From Bartonella sp. HY328 (GTDB taxonomy: Bacteria; Pseudomonadota; Alphaproteobacteria; Rhizobiales; Rhizobiaceae), in the NCBI RefSeq assembly GCF_025449335.1, contig NZ_CP104883.1, positions 1,418,501-1,482,500 of the forward strand: 64,000 nucleotides of DNA. Direction: 5' to 3'. A program made the translations under genes and the position numbers. This document shows positions 1 through 9,727 of this stretch, one piece after another. Under the pieces are notes generated by a model, which did no database searches, had not been told where the DNA came from, and worked only from the letters and a program-made list of their open reading frames with translations. Position 1 is the first letter of the stretch. Every line of letters begins with the position of its first letter.

Positions 1-409
1 TATAATCGACAATTTCATGGTCCAAATAAATGTCTATTAAAGGATGTTTTAAAAGGGCGTCATAGAGGATTTTTTGCAAATTGGCTCGGTGGATGGTGAC
101 GTAAGGCGCTTTCCAACGGTTTAACGATACTTCTTTAACTGGCAGCATGCTAAGAAGATCATCTTTGCGGCCATCTCTCATCATAACAGTTTCGGGCTCA
201 ACGCCAAATTTTTGAATATCGTCCAAAATATCGAAGTCACGTAATAGTCTTGTGGCATTGGGTGCAAGCTGCAATCCTGCGCCAACTTCTGCAAGTTTGG
301 CTACTTTTTCATAAATTGCGATTTTATATCCGTTTTTTGCCAATGCGAGTGCGCTTGCCATGCCAGCAATACCTGCGCCTGAAATGATAATTTTGGCTTT
401 GTCGGACAT
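1..409 (-). CDS. FAD-dependent monooxygenase, N-terminal part
   Basis: This gene runs off the left edge; about 136 N-terminal residues are visible. The reading starts MSDKAKIIISGAGIAGMASA, with the Rossmann dinucleotide-binding motif GAGIAGM at residues 11-17 and the acidic YEK end of the second strand near residue 38. Next comes VGAGLQLAPNATR, the conserved stretch of the salicylate hydroxylase/UbiH-type flavoprotein monooxygenases. The family uses FAD and NAD(P)H to hydroxylate aromatic or ring substrates in the cytoplasm. The substrate cannot be read from the N-terminus. The ATG at 407-409 is the only start before the Rossmann motif. A terminator lies between this gene and the zinc-finger gene upstream, so it probably has its own promoter in 410-610. 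Confidence 0.85.
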   Translation of the reverse strand, partial: MSDKAKIIISGAGIAGMASALALAKNGYKIAIYEKVAKLAEVGAGLQLAPNATRLLRDFDILDDIQKFGVEPETVMMRDGRKDDLLSMLPVKEVSLNRWKAPYVTIHRANLQKILYDALLKHPLIDIYLDHEIVDY

Positions 410-610
410 TATTTTACCTATCTTTATTATTGTTACATATCTGCGCCAAATTTTAGATAGCCAATTGCTGTTCCTATTGGAGGTTCAATCCAAAATAGAA
501 ATTCCAAATTATATATTTCTTGATTGGCATGGTTGTAGCGACACATATAAAAGAACAAGATGTTTGTATTTGGGATAAATCAAACACCGTCTAAATATCA
601 AAATCTAATA

Positions 611-650
611 TGTTAAAAATCCTCAATAACCATCAAGATTATTGAGGATT
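611..650 (-). terminator. Rho-independent terminator after zinc-finger gene
   Basis: A perfect 12-bp inverted repeat (618-629 with 639-650, 9-nt loop) is followed on the minus strand by TTTTTAAC. It lies 8 bp beyond the stop of the zinc-finger gene and should separate it from the monooxygenase. Confidence 0.75.
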
Positions 651-657
651 GATCATT

Positions 658-909
658 TTAAACTGCTGTTGCCAATGGTTGGTAAAAACAGTTTTCAGGC
701 TTTGATTGGGTTGGGCCAAGGGCTGGGTTATAGCGATATAGGGTTGAGCAGTAAGGGCAAATTTTTTCAACATCGCCACCCATATCAAGGAAAATATGCG
801 GATGATCATATGGCGGATTGGCGCCAATGCACATAAATTCCTTAGCTCCAATTTCAATCATTTTATACCCGCCATCGTTTTGGAAATGTGGTATATGATG
901 ATCAGCCAT
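658..909 (-). CDS. Zinc-finger domain protein (zf-CHCC type)
   Basis: An 83-residue protein. Residues about 27-60 carry Cys, His and a CPYCSTLYRY segment; the order C-x8-H-x13-C-x2-C matches the zf-CHCC family related to the NDUFS6 subunit of complex I. In Rhizobiales such short proteins stand alone and their role is not established. The DMGGDVEKICPYC core is typical of the family. No membrane segment or signal peptide is seen. It is transcribed toward the monooxygenase but ends in its own terminator. The assignment rests on the cysteine/histidine pattern; the function is unknown. Confidence 0.8.
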   Translation of the reverse strand: MADHHIPHFQNDGGYKMIEIGAKEFMCIGANPPYDHPHIFLDMGGDVEKICPYCSTLYRYNPALGPTQSKPENCFYQPLATAV

Positions 910-1273
910 TTAAATGCTCCATTAATTGCTGTTACGATCCTATCATAGATCTGTTGATAGTGTGGCAAAAACTGTAATACCATCACTTATCTGTAATAAA
1001 AGAGATGATAATGCAAAAAAGTTATTTGCTGCTGTTATCAGAAAATATCAGCAAATAATATAATTAACTGCCAAATGCTGCAAGCTTTTTGCTATGGGGG
1101 CTTAAAAATAAAAAAGATACAAGCTTATGGTGATATATTCGTGGCGCTTTTGGAATTTTGGAGTAAAAATACCATTGCAAGGTCGAATCGTTGAGATATA
1201 CTTTAAAAGTAAAAATAATTTTGTGTAAATTTGTTTGCGATCCAGTACGACTATCATCGCGGAAGGGGCTTTT
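910..1273. other. Intergenic, divergent promoters zinc-finger gene / ppk
   Basis: A 364-bp gap between divergent genes with no credible ORF. It holds a perfect 10-bp inverted repeat (1022-1031 with 1049-1058) and two CTGTAAT copies at 972 and 991. The latter look like Pho-box half sites, but their 19-bp spacing is not that of a Pho box. No promoter could be fixed. Confidence 0.5.
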
Positions 1274-3463
1274 ATGAATACCGTAAAAAATACTGACAAT
1301 AATAAGGTTGATAGTGTAAAGACTGGTGATGGAGCAATTACTTTTGATAGTGTCGAGCGTTTTGTAAACCGAGAATTTTCATGGTTACAATTTAATAATC
1401 GTGTGTTGATGGAAAGTGCCAATGCGCAACATCCATTATTGGAGCGTGTGCGTTTTCTTTCTATTTCTGCAGCTAATCTTGATGAGTTTTTTATGGTGCG
1501 TATTGCAGGACTTGCTGGGCAAGTTCGAGCAGGTATCCAAACCCGCAGCGCAGATGGGCGCACCCCGCAAGAACAGCTTGATTTCATTTTGCCAGAAGTC
1601 GATAGATTGCAAAAAAATCAACAAATGCAATTGCGTTTGCTGCGCACTGCCCTTGTTAAAGAAAAAATTGAAATTGTCCGTCCTGATAAATTAAGCAAAA
1701 CGGAAAGGACTTGGCTTGAAGATCATTTTAGCCAACGTATTTTCCCAGTTTTAACACCGCTTTCAATCGATCCTGCCCATCCATTTCCATTCATTCCTAA
1801 TTTGGGCTTTTCCATCGCATTACAATTGTCGCGCCGAGCCGATAAATATCCAATGACTGCCTTGCTGCGTTTACCAACAGCGCTTGAGCGGTTTATTCTA
1901 TTGCCAGATGAGGATCGCGGTTCGCGTTTTATCACGCTTGAGGATACGGTTGGGCTATTTATTGGCCATTTGTTCCCTGGTTATGAAGTTAGTGGTGCAG
2001 GTACTTTCCGTATTATTCGTGATAGCGATATTGAAGTTGAAGAAGAAGCTGAAGACCTTGTACGGCTTTTTGAAAGCGCGTTAAAACGCCGCCGCCGCGG
2101 TCAGGTTATTCGTATTGAATTTGATGCAGAAATGCCGGAAGATTTACGGATTTTTGTTGCAAGTGAATTGGAAGTACCAGAAAATCGCATTAGCGTGCTT
2201 GATGGTTTGCTGGCTTTAACCATGATTTCAGAGGTTGTAGATCTTCCACGTCCTGATTTGAAATTTGTGCCTTATAATCCGCGCTTTCCTGAGCGTATCC
2301 GTGAGCATGGCGGCGATTGTTTTGCGGCAATTCGCGAAAAGGACATTGTTGTTCACCACCCTTATGAATCCTTTGATGTGGTTGTACAGTTTTTGCGTCA
2401 AGCCGCAACTGACCCTGATGTGGTGGCAATTAAGCAAACACTATATCGCACATCAAATAATAGTCCAATTGTTCGCGCTTTGGTTGATGCGGCAGAGGCT
2501 GGCAAGTCGGTGACGGCGCTGGTGGAATTGAAAGCGCGCTTTGATGAAGAAGCCAATATTCGTTGGGCGCGTGACTTAGAGCGGGCTGGCGTACAAGTGG
2601 TATTTGGATTTATCGAACTTAAAACCCACGCTAAAATGTCATTGGTGGTGCGCCGCGAAGACCAGCGCCTTCGCACTTATGTGCATTTGGGGACTGGTAA
2701 TTATCACCCAATCACCGCTAAAATCTATACAGATTTATCCTTCTTTACCACTGATCCAGATATTGGCCATGATGTTGGTGGCATTTTCAACTTTATTACG
2801 GGCTATGCACGGCCTGATGAAGATATGAAAATTGCCTTTTCGCCACTAACATTGCGTTCGCGCATGTTGCACCATATTGAAAATGAAATGCAAAATGCCC
2901 GTCAGGGCAAAAAAGCTGCTATTTGGATGAAAATGAATTCGCTCGTGGATCCGCAAATTATTGATGCGCTTTATCGGGCAGGGCAGGCTGGCGTTAAAAT
3001 TGATTTGATTGTTCGTGGTATTTGCTGCTTGCGTCCTGGGCTTCCGGGTTTTTCAGAAAATATTCGCGCCAAATCTATTGTCGGGCGGTTTTTGGAGCAT
3101 AGCCGTATTTTCTGTTTTGGTAATGGCAATGATTTACCGAATGAAGATGCGATTATTTATTTCAGCTCGGCTGATATGATGCCGCGTAATCTTGACCGAA
3201 GAGTTGAAACATTGGTGCCAGTTTACAATAAAACCGTGCATCAACAAGTTCTTTCACAAATAATGCTTGCTAATATCATTGATAATCAGCAAAGCTTTGA
3301 AATCCTTAATGATGGCACATCGACGAAAATTCAGCGTCTTGCTGAAGAAGAAGCGTTTAACGCCCAAGAATACTTTATGACCAATCCTAGCCTTTCAGGG
3401 CGTGGTAAGTCATTGCGGTCTTCAGCGCCTAAACTTATAGCTCGTCGTAGCCGTGAACGCTAA
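1274..3463 (+). CDS. ppk: Polyphosphate kinase 1
   Basis: PPK1 reversibly transfers the ATP gamma-phosphate onto a growing polyphosphate chain. The protein is 729 residues, the normal length. It starts with the N-domain (FVNREFSWLQFNNRVL), followed by the head domain and two phospholipase-D-like catalytic domains. The autophosphorylated histidine lies in ELKTHAKMS and the second catalytic histidine in LEHSRIFCFG; the DPDVVAIKQTLYRT motif precedes them. The ATG at 1274 was chosen over one 39 bp upstream because AAGGGG sits 6 bp before it and homologues begin near the FVNREFSW block. ppx starts 24 bp downstream, so polyphosphate synthesis and breakdown are co-transcribed, as in many proteobacteria. 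Confidence 0.97.
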   Translation: MNTVKNTDNNKVDSVKTGDGAITFDSVERFVNREFSWLQFNNRVLMESANAQHPLLERVRFLSISAANLDEFFMVRIAGLAGQVRAGIQTRSADGRTPQEQLDFILPEVDRLQKNQQMQLRLLRTALVKEKIEIVRPDKLSKTERTWLEDHFSQRIFPVLTPLSIDPAHPFPFIPNLGFSIALQLSRRADKYPMTALLRLPTALERFILLPDEDRGSRFITLEDTVGLFIGHLFPGYEVSGAGTFRIIRDSDIEVEEEAEDLVRLFESALKRRRRGQVIRIEFDAEMPEDLRIFVASELEVPENRISVLDGLLALTMISEVVDLPRPDLKFVPYNPRFPERIREHGGDCFAAIREKDIVVHHPYESFDVVVQFLRQAATDPDVVAIKQTLYRTSNNSPIVRALVDAAEAGKSVTALVELKARFDEEANIRWARDLERAGVQVVFGFIELKTHAKMSLVVRREDQRLRTYVHLGTGNYHPITAKIYTDLSFFTTDPDIGHDVGGIFNFITGYARPDEDMKIAFSPLTLRSRMLHHIENEMQNARQGKKAAIWMKMNSLVDPQIIDALYRAGQAGVKIDLIVRGICCLRPGLPGFSENIRAKSIVGRFLEHSRIFCFGNGNDLPNEDAIIYFSSADMMPRNLDRRVETLVPVYNKTVHQQVLSQIMLANIIDNQQSFEILNDGTSTKIQRLAEEEAFNAQEYFMTNPSLSGRGKSLRSSAPKLIARRSRER

Positions 3464-3487
3464 GAAAAACAACAAGATTGATTGATT

Positions 3488-5005
3488 ATGACACGTGCAA
3501 ATGCTCAAGGTCGTCTCAAAGGGCGTAAACCAATTGCGGTTATTGATATTGGCTCAAACTCGGTAAGACTTGTGGTCTATGAAGGGTTGGTACGCTCGCC
3601 CACGGTTTTGTTTAATGAAAAAATCCTCTGCGGTCTTGGCAAGGGTTTGGCAAAAACAGGGCGATTGGAAGACGAGTCGGTAAAAATAGCACTGGCGACC
3701 TTGCGGCGTTTTAAAGCACTTTGTAAGCAGATTGATGTTGATAATATTCATGTGCTTGCAACTGCCGCCGCACGCGAAGCGGAAAATGGCCCGCAATTTA
3801 TTGAAGAAGCGGGCGAAATTTTAGGCTGTGAAATTCGTGTTTTAACCGGCAAAGAAGAAGCAACCTATTCTGCGTATGGTATTTTATCGGCTTTTTACCA
3901 GCCTTCGGGTATTGTTGGTGATATGGGCGGCGGCAGTGTTGAATTGGTTGATGTTCATAAAAACAAAATTGGTGATGGTGTAACAACCCCTTTGGGCGGA
4001 TTGCGCCTTATGGATATGTCGGATAATAACCTTAGCGAAGCGGTAAAAATAGCACGGCGTTATGTGCGTAAAGCCACATTATTAACCAAAGCGCGTGGGC
4101 GTAATTTTTACGCGGTTGGCGGTACATGGCGTAACCTTGCCAAGCTCTATATGAGCTTTAAGGGCTATCCTTTGCCGGTTATGCATGCCTATGAACTTAT
4201 TCCAGATGACATTGATTATTTTCTTCATCGCATAGCCAAAGGCGATATTGAAACAATCAAAGGGATTGAAACAATTTCAAAAAATCGCCGTCAATTATTG
4301 CCTTATGGTGCGACGGTGCTTCTTGAAATTATCCATGTGATGAAGCCTGCAAAAATCATTTTTTCTGGTTCTGGTGTGCGTGAGGGCTTCCTCTTTTCCT
4401 TGCTAAACAAAACAGTTCGCAATTATGATCCATTATTATCGGCAACAGAAGAAATGGCGGTTTTGCGCGCTCGTTCGCCGCGTCATGCCAAGGAATTAAT
4501 GGCTTGGACATTGCAAGCCTTTGAAACTTTGCAACTAACTGAAAGCGAAGATGAAAAGCGTTACCGCGAGGCCATTTGCTATCTTGCTGATATTGCTTGG
4601 CGTATTCATCCCGATTATCGCGGTATGCAAGCGGCCAATCAAATTGCCTATGGTGTTTATTCTGGTATCGACCATCCGGGGCGGGTTTTTGCTGCTTTAA
4701 CGGTTTTTTACCGCAATGAAGGCTTGGTGGGTGATAAAAACGCCCCAGAAATTATTAGCCTTGCAACGCCGGATATTATTTACCGCGCCAAGGTTTTGGG
4801 TGCTTTTATGCGCATTAGTAATTTATTTTGTGCATCTAATAGTGGTATTTTACCTGAAACCTTCTGGTCTATGGAAGATGGCTGTCTTTCGCTCAATATC
4901 CCACAAAAATATCAAGATTTGGTGTCTGATCGCCCAATTGGTCGTTTGCAGCAATTGTCTAAATTGGTCAATATTCCGGCGCAATATCGTATCATTAATG
5001 ATTAA
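3488..5005 (+). CDS. ppx: Exopolyphosphatase (Ppx/GppA family)
   Basis: A 505-residue member of the ASKHA phosphatase superfamily that releases phosphate from polyphosphate ends and may also hydrolyse pppGpp. The N-terminal phosphate-1 motif AVIDIGSNSVRLVVYE and the second glycine-rich motif GDMGGGSVELVDV are intact. The C-terminal helical extension (about residues 300-505) is the HD-like domain of the longer Ppx proteins. A TTG six bases upstream could also serve as start; the ATG at 3488 is preferred. It sits 24 bp behind ppk and is probably co-transcribed. In many relatives rnd follows, but here the next gene is tldD. Confidence 0.95.
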   Translation: MTRANAQGRLKGRKPIAVIDIGSNSVRLVVYEGLVRSPTVLFNEKILCGLGKGLAKTGRLEDESVKIALATLRRFKALCKQIDVDNIHVLATAAAREAENGPQFIEEAGEILGCEIRVLTGKEEATYSAYGILSAFYQPSGIVGDMGGGSVELVDVHKNKIGDGVTTPLGGLRLMDMSDNNLSEAVKIARRYVRKATLLTKARGRNFYAVGGTWRNLAKLYMSFKGYPLPVMHAYELIPDDIDYFLHRIAKGDIETIKGIETISKNRRQLLPYGATVLLEIIHVMKPAKIIFSGSGVREGFLFSLLNKTVRNYDPLLSATEEMAVLRARSPRHAKELMAWTLQAFETLQLTESEDEKRYREAICYLADIAWRIHPDYRGMQAANQIAYGVYSGIDHPGRVFAALTVFYRNEGLVGDKNAPEIISLATPDIIYRAKVLGAFMRISNLFCASNSGILPETFWSMEDGCLSLNIPQKYQDLVSDRPIGRLQQLSKLVNIPAQYRIIND

Positions 5006-5069
5006 GTCTTGATGCGATATTGATTTGCGCGCAATGGCGTAAAAAACTTATTATACATCTATCTCGTTT

Positions 5070-5099
5070 TATCGCGTAGTTTCATAAAACTGCGCGATA
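5070..5099 (+). terminator. Stem-loop after ppx
   Basis: A 13-bp stem with one internal mismatch (5070-5082 with 5087-5099) and a 4-nt loop lies 65 bp after the ppx stop. The downstream T-run is short, so termination is likely but not certain. Confidence 0.5.
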
Positions 5100-5216
5100 T
5101 TTGCATGAAATGACAACAGTTTTATTGCTTTGAAAAAAATTGTTAAATTTTGCTTATTTTACAAATTGTAATATGGTCTTGCTGTCTTTAAAATAAGGTT
5201 TCAGGATTTAAAAAGA

Positions 5217-6641
5217 ATGGGTATTGTTATGAAGCCGTTAATTGATCAATTTGATGTTTCACAAGAGGCGGTGGAGCAGGTTGTAAAAAACACCTTGGAA
5301 AATGCCGATGATGGCGAGCTTTATATGGAGTATCGCGAAAGTGAAGCCTTAGTTTTTGACAATGGCCGGTTAAAAACCGGTGCTTTTAATCAAGATCGCG
5401 GTTTTGGTTTGCGCGCTGTCGCTGGTGAAGCAACGGGCTATGCCCATTCAGGCGAATTTTCATTGGCGGCATTAAAACGGGCAGGTGATGCAGCCAAAGC
5501 AGTATCAGCCAATCATAGCGGTACTATTGCTAGCGCACCGCGCGGTACCAACCATCATCTTTATGGTGATGAAAGTCCGCTTGGCGCACCAAGCTTTGAA
5601 GAAAAAGTTGCTTTGCTTGAAAAAATTGATTCTTATTTGCGTAACAAAAATGGCGATGTTCGGCAGGTTACAGTATCCCTTGCTGGCTCTATCCAGCAGG
5701 TGGAAATTCTACGTGCAGATGGGCAATTGCTGCGTGATACACGTCCGCTTGTTCGCCTTGGTATTGGTGTTGTTGCAGCTCATGGCGATAGGCTTGAAAG
5801 TGGCTTTTATGGTTGCGGTGGCCGAAAGGCTTTTGAAAGCTTTATTACCGAACATAATTGGCAAATGGCGGCTGATGAAGCCTTGCGCCAAGCCTTAATT
5901 AATCTTGAAGCGGAAGATGCACCAGCTGGAACCTATGATGTAGTTTTGGCAAATGGTTGGCCGGGTGTTATGCTGCATGAAGCGGTGGGACATGGCCTTG
6001 AGGGTGATTTTAACCGCAAAAAAACCTCGGCCTTTTCAGGGCTTTTAGGTCAGCAAGTGGCTGCCAAAGGGGTAACTGTCGTTGATGATGGTACAATTCC
6101 AGATAGGCGCGGTTCTTTAAGTATTGATGATGAGGGAACGCCATCTGGTCGCAATATATTAATCGAAGATGGTAAGCTTGTTGGCTATATGCAAGATAGG
6201 CTAAACGCCCGTTTAATGAATATGCAACCAACCGGTAATGGCCGGCGCGAATCTTATGCCCATGCGCCAATGCCACGTATGACCAACACCATGATGCTTG
6301 GCGGTGATGCAACGCCCGAAGATATTATCGCTTCGGTCAAAGATGGTATTTATTGTGTTTCTTTTGGCGGCGGCCAAGTGGACATTACATCGGGTAAATT
6401 TGTGTTTGAATGTACCGAAGCCTATCGCATCCATAATGGTGTTGTTGGTGCGCCCATAAAGGGTGCAACACTTATCGGTAATGGGCCTGATGCGATGCAC
6501 CGTATTTCGATGATTGGCAATGATCCAAAGCTCGATAATGGCATTGGTATGTGCGGAAAAGCAGGGCAAAGTGTACCAGTTGGGGTAGGGCAACCACATT
6601 TGCGCATGAATGGCATGACAATTGGTGGTACGAAAGCCTAA
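5217..6641 (+). CDS. tldD: Metalloprotease subunit TldD
   Basis: TldD is the catalytic partner of TldE/PmbA. Together they form a zinc peptidase that degrades unfolded peptides and matures microcin B17 and CcdA-type substrates in E. coli. The 474-residue protein is close to E. coli TldD in length. The zinc motif HEAVGH is in PGVMLHEAVGHGLEGDF near residue 245, and the GNGRRESYAHAPMPRMTN and GGQVDITSGKFVFE signatures are intact. The start is uncertain: ATG 5217, with an in-frame ATG at 5229. tldE is not in the window, which is usual. A weak terminator follows. Confidence 0.95.
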   Translation: MGIVMKPLIDQFDVSQEAVEQVVKNTLENADDGELYMEYRESEALVFDNGRLKTGAFNQDRGFGLRAVAGEATGYAHSGEFSLAALKRAGDAAKAVSANHSGTIASAPRGTNHHLYGDESPLGAPSFEEKVALLEKIDSYLRNKNGDVRQVTVSLAGSIQQVEILRADGQLLRDTRPLVRLGIGVVAAHGDRLESGFYGCGGRKAFESFITEHNWQMAADEALRQALINLEAEDAPAGTYDVVLANGWPGVMLHEAVGHGLEGDFNRKKTSAFSGLLGQQVAAKGVTVVDDGTIPDRRGSLSIDDEGTPSGRNILIEDGKLVGYMQDRLNARLMNMQPTGNGRRESYAHAPMPRMTNTMMLGGDATPEDIIASVKDGIYCVSFGGGQVDITSGKFVFECTEAYRIHNGVVGAPIKGATLIGNGPDAMHRISMIGNDPKLDNGIGMCGKAGQSVPVGVGQPHLRMNGMTIGGTKA

Positions 6642-6650
6642 TTAAGAGAT

Positions 6651-6696
6651 GAGGAGTAGTTTAACTTATGTTTAGAGTTGAACTGCTCTTATTGTT
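6651..6696 (+). terminator. Stem-loop terminator after tldD
   Basis: A 12-bp stem with two G-T wobbles (GAGTAGTTTAAC pairing with GTTGAACTGCTC) starts about 10 bp after the tldD stop and is followed by TTATTGTTT. Confidence 0.5.
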
Positions 6697-6750
6697 TAAA
6701 AAGATGGCGAGATAAGTCTGGCTATCTATGGGGTTGAGAGGGGGCAATAA

Positions 6751-7631
6751 ATGAAAATAATTCAAATAGTTAAATATTTGCAGTGACCTATTCTTTGTGC
6801 CTTATTTTTAGTGGTTTCCAATTATAGTGCATTTGCCAATGACAGTCTTGCTAGCCTAACCACGGGTGGTTTGGTTTTAGTAAAAAATGATGACATCGCG
6901 ATGATCTCAGAAGATCTTTACATATCGCGTAACGAAATTATCGTAAATTATGTTTTTGAAAATTTAACTGATAAGGACATTGATGCACTCGTTGCCTTTC
7001 CGTTGCCAGAAGCCCCTGAATCTTACACAGGCGATATATCGGGTGCAGAATATGATGATAACGGCAACTTTATAGCTGAGGATTTTATTGGTTTTCAAGT
7101 TTGGGTTGAAGGCAAAGAGATTAAGCCAAAACTCAAAATAGAGAAAAAATTTGGAATATCTCGCGTTTGGCGCGGTGAGGATGTTTACCAGTTAACTTAT
7201 TATTGGAAGCAAAAATTCCCCAAAAACAAGCAAATCAAGGTGCGCCATTCTTATGCGGCGCTTTATGGTGGTCATTTTGGGCTAACGAGTAAATCTGTTT
7301 TTTTGATGACGAAACGCAGAAACTTTATTGCCTTGATAATTCTTTTCGTGCTGCGCTTTATAAAGAATTTAAAAAGGGAAAAAATTTGGCTTGGGGTAAT
7401 AATCTTGGCTATATCTTAACTACTGGCGGCAATTGGGCTGATGGGGTTATTAGAGATTTTAGATTGGTGGTTGATAAAGAAAAACCAGATACCATTGTTA
7501 GCTTTTGTGGAACTAATGTAAAAAAGATAAGCCCAACCCAATTTGAAATGCGCGTAAAAAACTTTAAACCAAGCCAAGAGCTTTACTTTCTTTTTGTTGA
7601 TAAAGACCACTTTACTTCAATAGGAAAATAG
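6751..7631 (+). pseudogene. DUF4424 family exported protein, broken
   Basis: An ATG at 6751 begins a signal peptide (MKIIQIVKYLQ), but codon 12 is TGA (6784-6786). The frame resumes with a typical hydrophobic stretch ending SAFAND. It then matches the DUF4424 body: GGLVLVKNDDIAMISEDLYI and YQLTYYWKQKFPKNKQIKVR. Near 7300 the frame is lost, and the C-terminal half (GYILTTGGNWADGVIRDFRL, KKISPTQFEMRVKNFKP) continues in another frame to 7631. An intact paralogue at 47454-48314 carries every one of these blocks in one frame, so this copy has one nonsense codon and one frameshift. The family has no established function; it is exported and often lies beside secretion or envelope genes. Confidence 0.85.
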
Positions 7632-7929
7632 GATTGGGGCGTTAAGTTTGAGATTAGCTATGCAAATGCCAAAAGCTGGTTTATTGTTAAATATAATTGG
7701 AATGATGTTTGCGCGTGTGAGCATCATCATTTTCAGCAAGGCTATCTTGGTATTGGCGGTGATCTATGGCCGCAAGGAAATGCGAATAATCATACCGCCC
7801 CCCATACCACCCCATGGTGGCTATTCGTTAATTGAGACGAAGATTTTGGCTGCCGTCGTTTTGATGCCGGAAAAAAATATCTTAACCATCATGGCCTATT
7901 TCAAACGCGTGGTGCTATAAATCAGTTCA
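7632..7929 (+). other. Degenerate coding remnant
   Basis: After the broken DUF4424 gene one frame reads DWGVKFEISYANAKSWFIVK and on to TPWWLFVN before a stop, then DEDFGCRRFDAGKKYLNHHG in the same frame. It looks like decayed protein-coding sequence but no family was recognised. It ends at the mosaic repeat. Confidence 0.3.
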
Positions 7930-8035
7930 TTAGAGCGTATTTCGATCTGATTGGATCAGATAGGCGCTCTAATCCTTTGTTTACACCGCGTTTTTTGTCT
8001 GAAAACCGCTTCACACTTTTCGGAAAACGCTCTAG
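7930..8035 (+). repeat. Rhizobiales-type intergenic mosaic repeat, copy 1
   Basis: A ~106-bp element bounded by TTAGAGCG and CGCTCTAG. Inside are nested palindromes: TAGAGCG with CGCTCTA, and ATCTGAT-TGG-ATCAGAT. The second half has ACCGCTTCACACTTTTCGG followed by AAAACGCTCT. A second copy in opposite orientation lies at 13897-14002. The architecture resembles RIME-type mosaic elements of Rhizobiales. Confidence 0.75.
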
Positions 8036-8136
8036 TGAATTAGATTTAACCAAAGTGGAAGATCTTAAACATTATCTTGCTGTTTCGATTAGAGAAATTC
8101 CATTTTAAAATTGATAGTTTATAGGACACTTAAAGC

Positions 8137-8168
8137 AAAAAGGCGTTATTAAAAAATAACGCCTTTTT
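8137..8168. terminator. Bidirectional terminator
   Basis: A perfect 14-bp inverted repeat (8137-8150 with 8155-8168, loop AAAA) with A-run and T-run flanks sits 26 bp downstream of the minus-strand helicase stop. It would end transcription from either side. Confidence 0.8.
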
Positions 8169-8194
8169 AAAAACTGCTTTATAAAACTATAATT

Positions 8195-9727
8195 TCAAGT
8201 CTTTAACCGTGTTGAGGTTAGCATAAAGGCTGGAATATCATCGCCAAAACCAATAATTGGGGCGTTATCATGCTTTTTGCGGTTGTGGTCAGAATGATTA
8301 TTTCTTGAATGGGGTGGCTTTGTTGCTTGCATATTTTCTTTAACTTTTACCGCTTCAATTACGGGTTCTTTGCTTTGACCATTTGGCGCTTTGCTTTGAT
8401 TGTTGGGCGCTTTGCTTTGATTATTTAGCGCTTTGCTTGGCGCGTCTTTGCCCACCGTCTCATCAATTAAGGCTAATGTATCATTGGTTAAAATTGGATC
8501 TTTTGCTTTTTTATTGGTATTCTTTTTATTGCGGCCAGCTTTACCCTTATGCTCGGTTTCTTCAGCCTTTTGCGGGGCAAGGGTTGAAAGATCGCCATCA
8601 AGCCAAGCAATTTCTTCCTTGTTCATTTTTTCAATAGCTTCAACATATTTCATGTCGGCTTTGGTAACAATGGTAAAGGCACTGCCTTTGCGGCCGGCTC
8701 TGCCCGTGCGTCCAATGCGATGCACATAATCTTCAGGATGAGTTGGTACGTCAAAGTTAAAAACATGGCTGACATCAGGAATATCAAGCCCGCGTGCCGC
8801 AACGTCAGATGCAACCAAAAGTTGCAATTTGCCTTCTTTAAAATTGGCAAGCATAGTCATGCGTGAGCGTTGATCCATGTCGCCATGCAAAGCACCCACG
8901 CTAAAATTATGGCGGGTGAGCGAACGGAAAAGCTCAGCCACATCTTTTTTGCGGTTACAAAATATAATCGCGTTTTTAAGCTCATCACCCTGTGCTTTAA
9001 TAAGGTCGCGCAACACAGCGCGTTTATCCCAAGATTTTGGTGGCGATTTTACTAAATATTGGGTGATTGTGCGTGCGGTTGATGATTCTTTTGCAACTTC
9101 CACGCGCTCTGGCGCATGTAAAAACTGCTCGGTCAATGTGGTGATTTCTGGCGCCATAGTTGCCGAGAAAAACAAAGTTTGCCGTGTAAACGGAATAAGC
9201 TTACAAATGCGCTCAATATCAGGAATGAAACCCATATCAAGCATGCGGTCGGCTTCATCAATCACCAAAATTTCAACGCCAGTTAAAAGCAGTTTGCCGC
9301 GCTCAAAATGGTCAAGCATGCGCCCTGGTGTTGCAATTAACACATCTGCGCCACGCTCTAATTTGCGGTCTTGATCTTCAAAAGATGTACCGCCAATAAG
9401 TAAAGCGACATTTAAGCGATGATTAATGCCATATTTTTCAAAATTTTCAGCAACTTGCGCTGCAAGTTCGCGGGTCGGCTCAAGGATCAAAGTGCGCGGC
9501 ATTCTTGCGCGTGCCCGTCCTTTTTCAAGCAAGGTCAACATTGGCAATACAAAGGAAGCCGTTTTACCTGTACCAGTTTGCGCAATACCTAAAACATCTC
9601 GCCGTTGCAGAATAAATGGTATTGCACCAGCCTGAATTGCGGTTGGAGTTGTATAGCCAGCTGCATCAACTGCTGCCGTTACTTTTTGGGATAAACCAAG
9701 TTCTGCAAAAGATGTTAAGGAGGACAT
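8195..9727 (-). CDS. rhlE: DEAD-box RNA helicase, RhlE-like
   Basis: An ATP-dependent RNA helicase for RNA remodelling, ribosome assembly or mRNA decay in the cytoplasm. Conserved motifs appear in order: Q motif (FAELGLSQ ... PTAIQ), Walker A AQTGTGKT, PTRELA, TPGR, the DEAD box VIDEADRM, SAT, HGDMDQRSR, ARGLDIP and HRIGRTGRAG. After residue 370 a basic, low-complexity tail includes GRNKKNTNKKAK and three tandem NNQSKAP-like repeats, likely RNA-binding and poorly conserved. The ATG at 9727 is preferred over one 24 bp upstream because GAAGAG precedes it. It converges on the broken DUF4424 region through a shared terminator. Confidence 0.95.
   Translation of the reverse strand: MSSLTSFAELGLSQKVTAAVDAAGYTTPTAIQAGAIPFILQRRDVLGIAQTGTGKTASFVLPMLTLLEKGRARARMPRTLILEPTRELAAQVAENFEKYGINHRLNVALLIGGTSFEDQDRKLERGADVLIATPGRMLDHFERGKLLLTGVEILVIDEADRMLDMGFIPDIERICKLIPFTRQTLFFSATMAPEITTLTEQFLHAPERVEVAKESSTARTITQYLVKSPPKSWDKRAVLRDLIKAQGDELKNAIIFCNRKKDVAELFRSLTRHNFSVGALHGDMDQRSRMTMLANFKEGKLQLLVASDVAARGLDIPDVSHVFNFDVPTHPEDYVHRIGRTGRAGRKGSAFTIVTKADMKYVEAIEKMNKEEIAWLDGDLSTLAPQKAEETEHKGKAGRNKKNTNKKAKDPILTNDTLALIDETVGKDAPSKALNNQSKAPNNQSKAPNGQSKEPVIEAVKVKENMQATKPPHSRNNHSDHNRKKHDNAPIIGFGDDIPAFMLTSTRLKT

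Noticed and set aside
910..1273. Pho box before ppk
   Set aside because: Two CTGTAAT copies at 972 and 991 are 19 bp apart; a Pho box needs 7-bp units at 11-bp steps.
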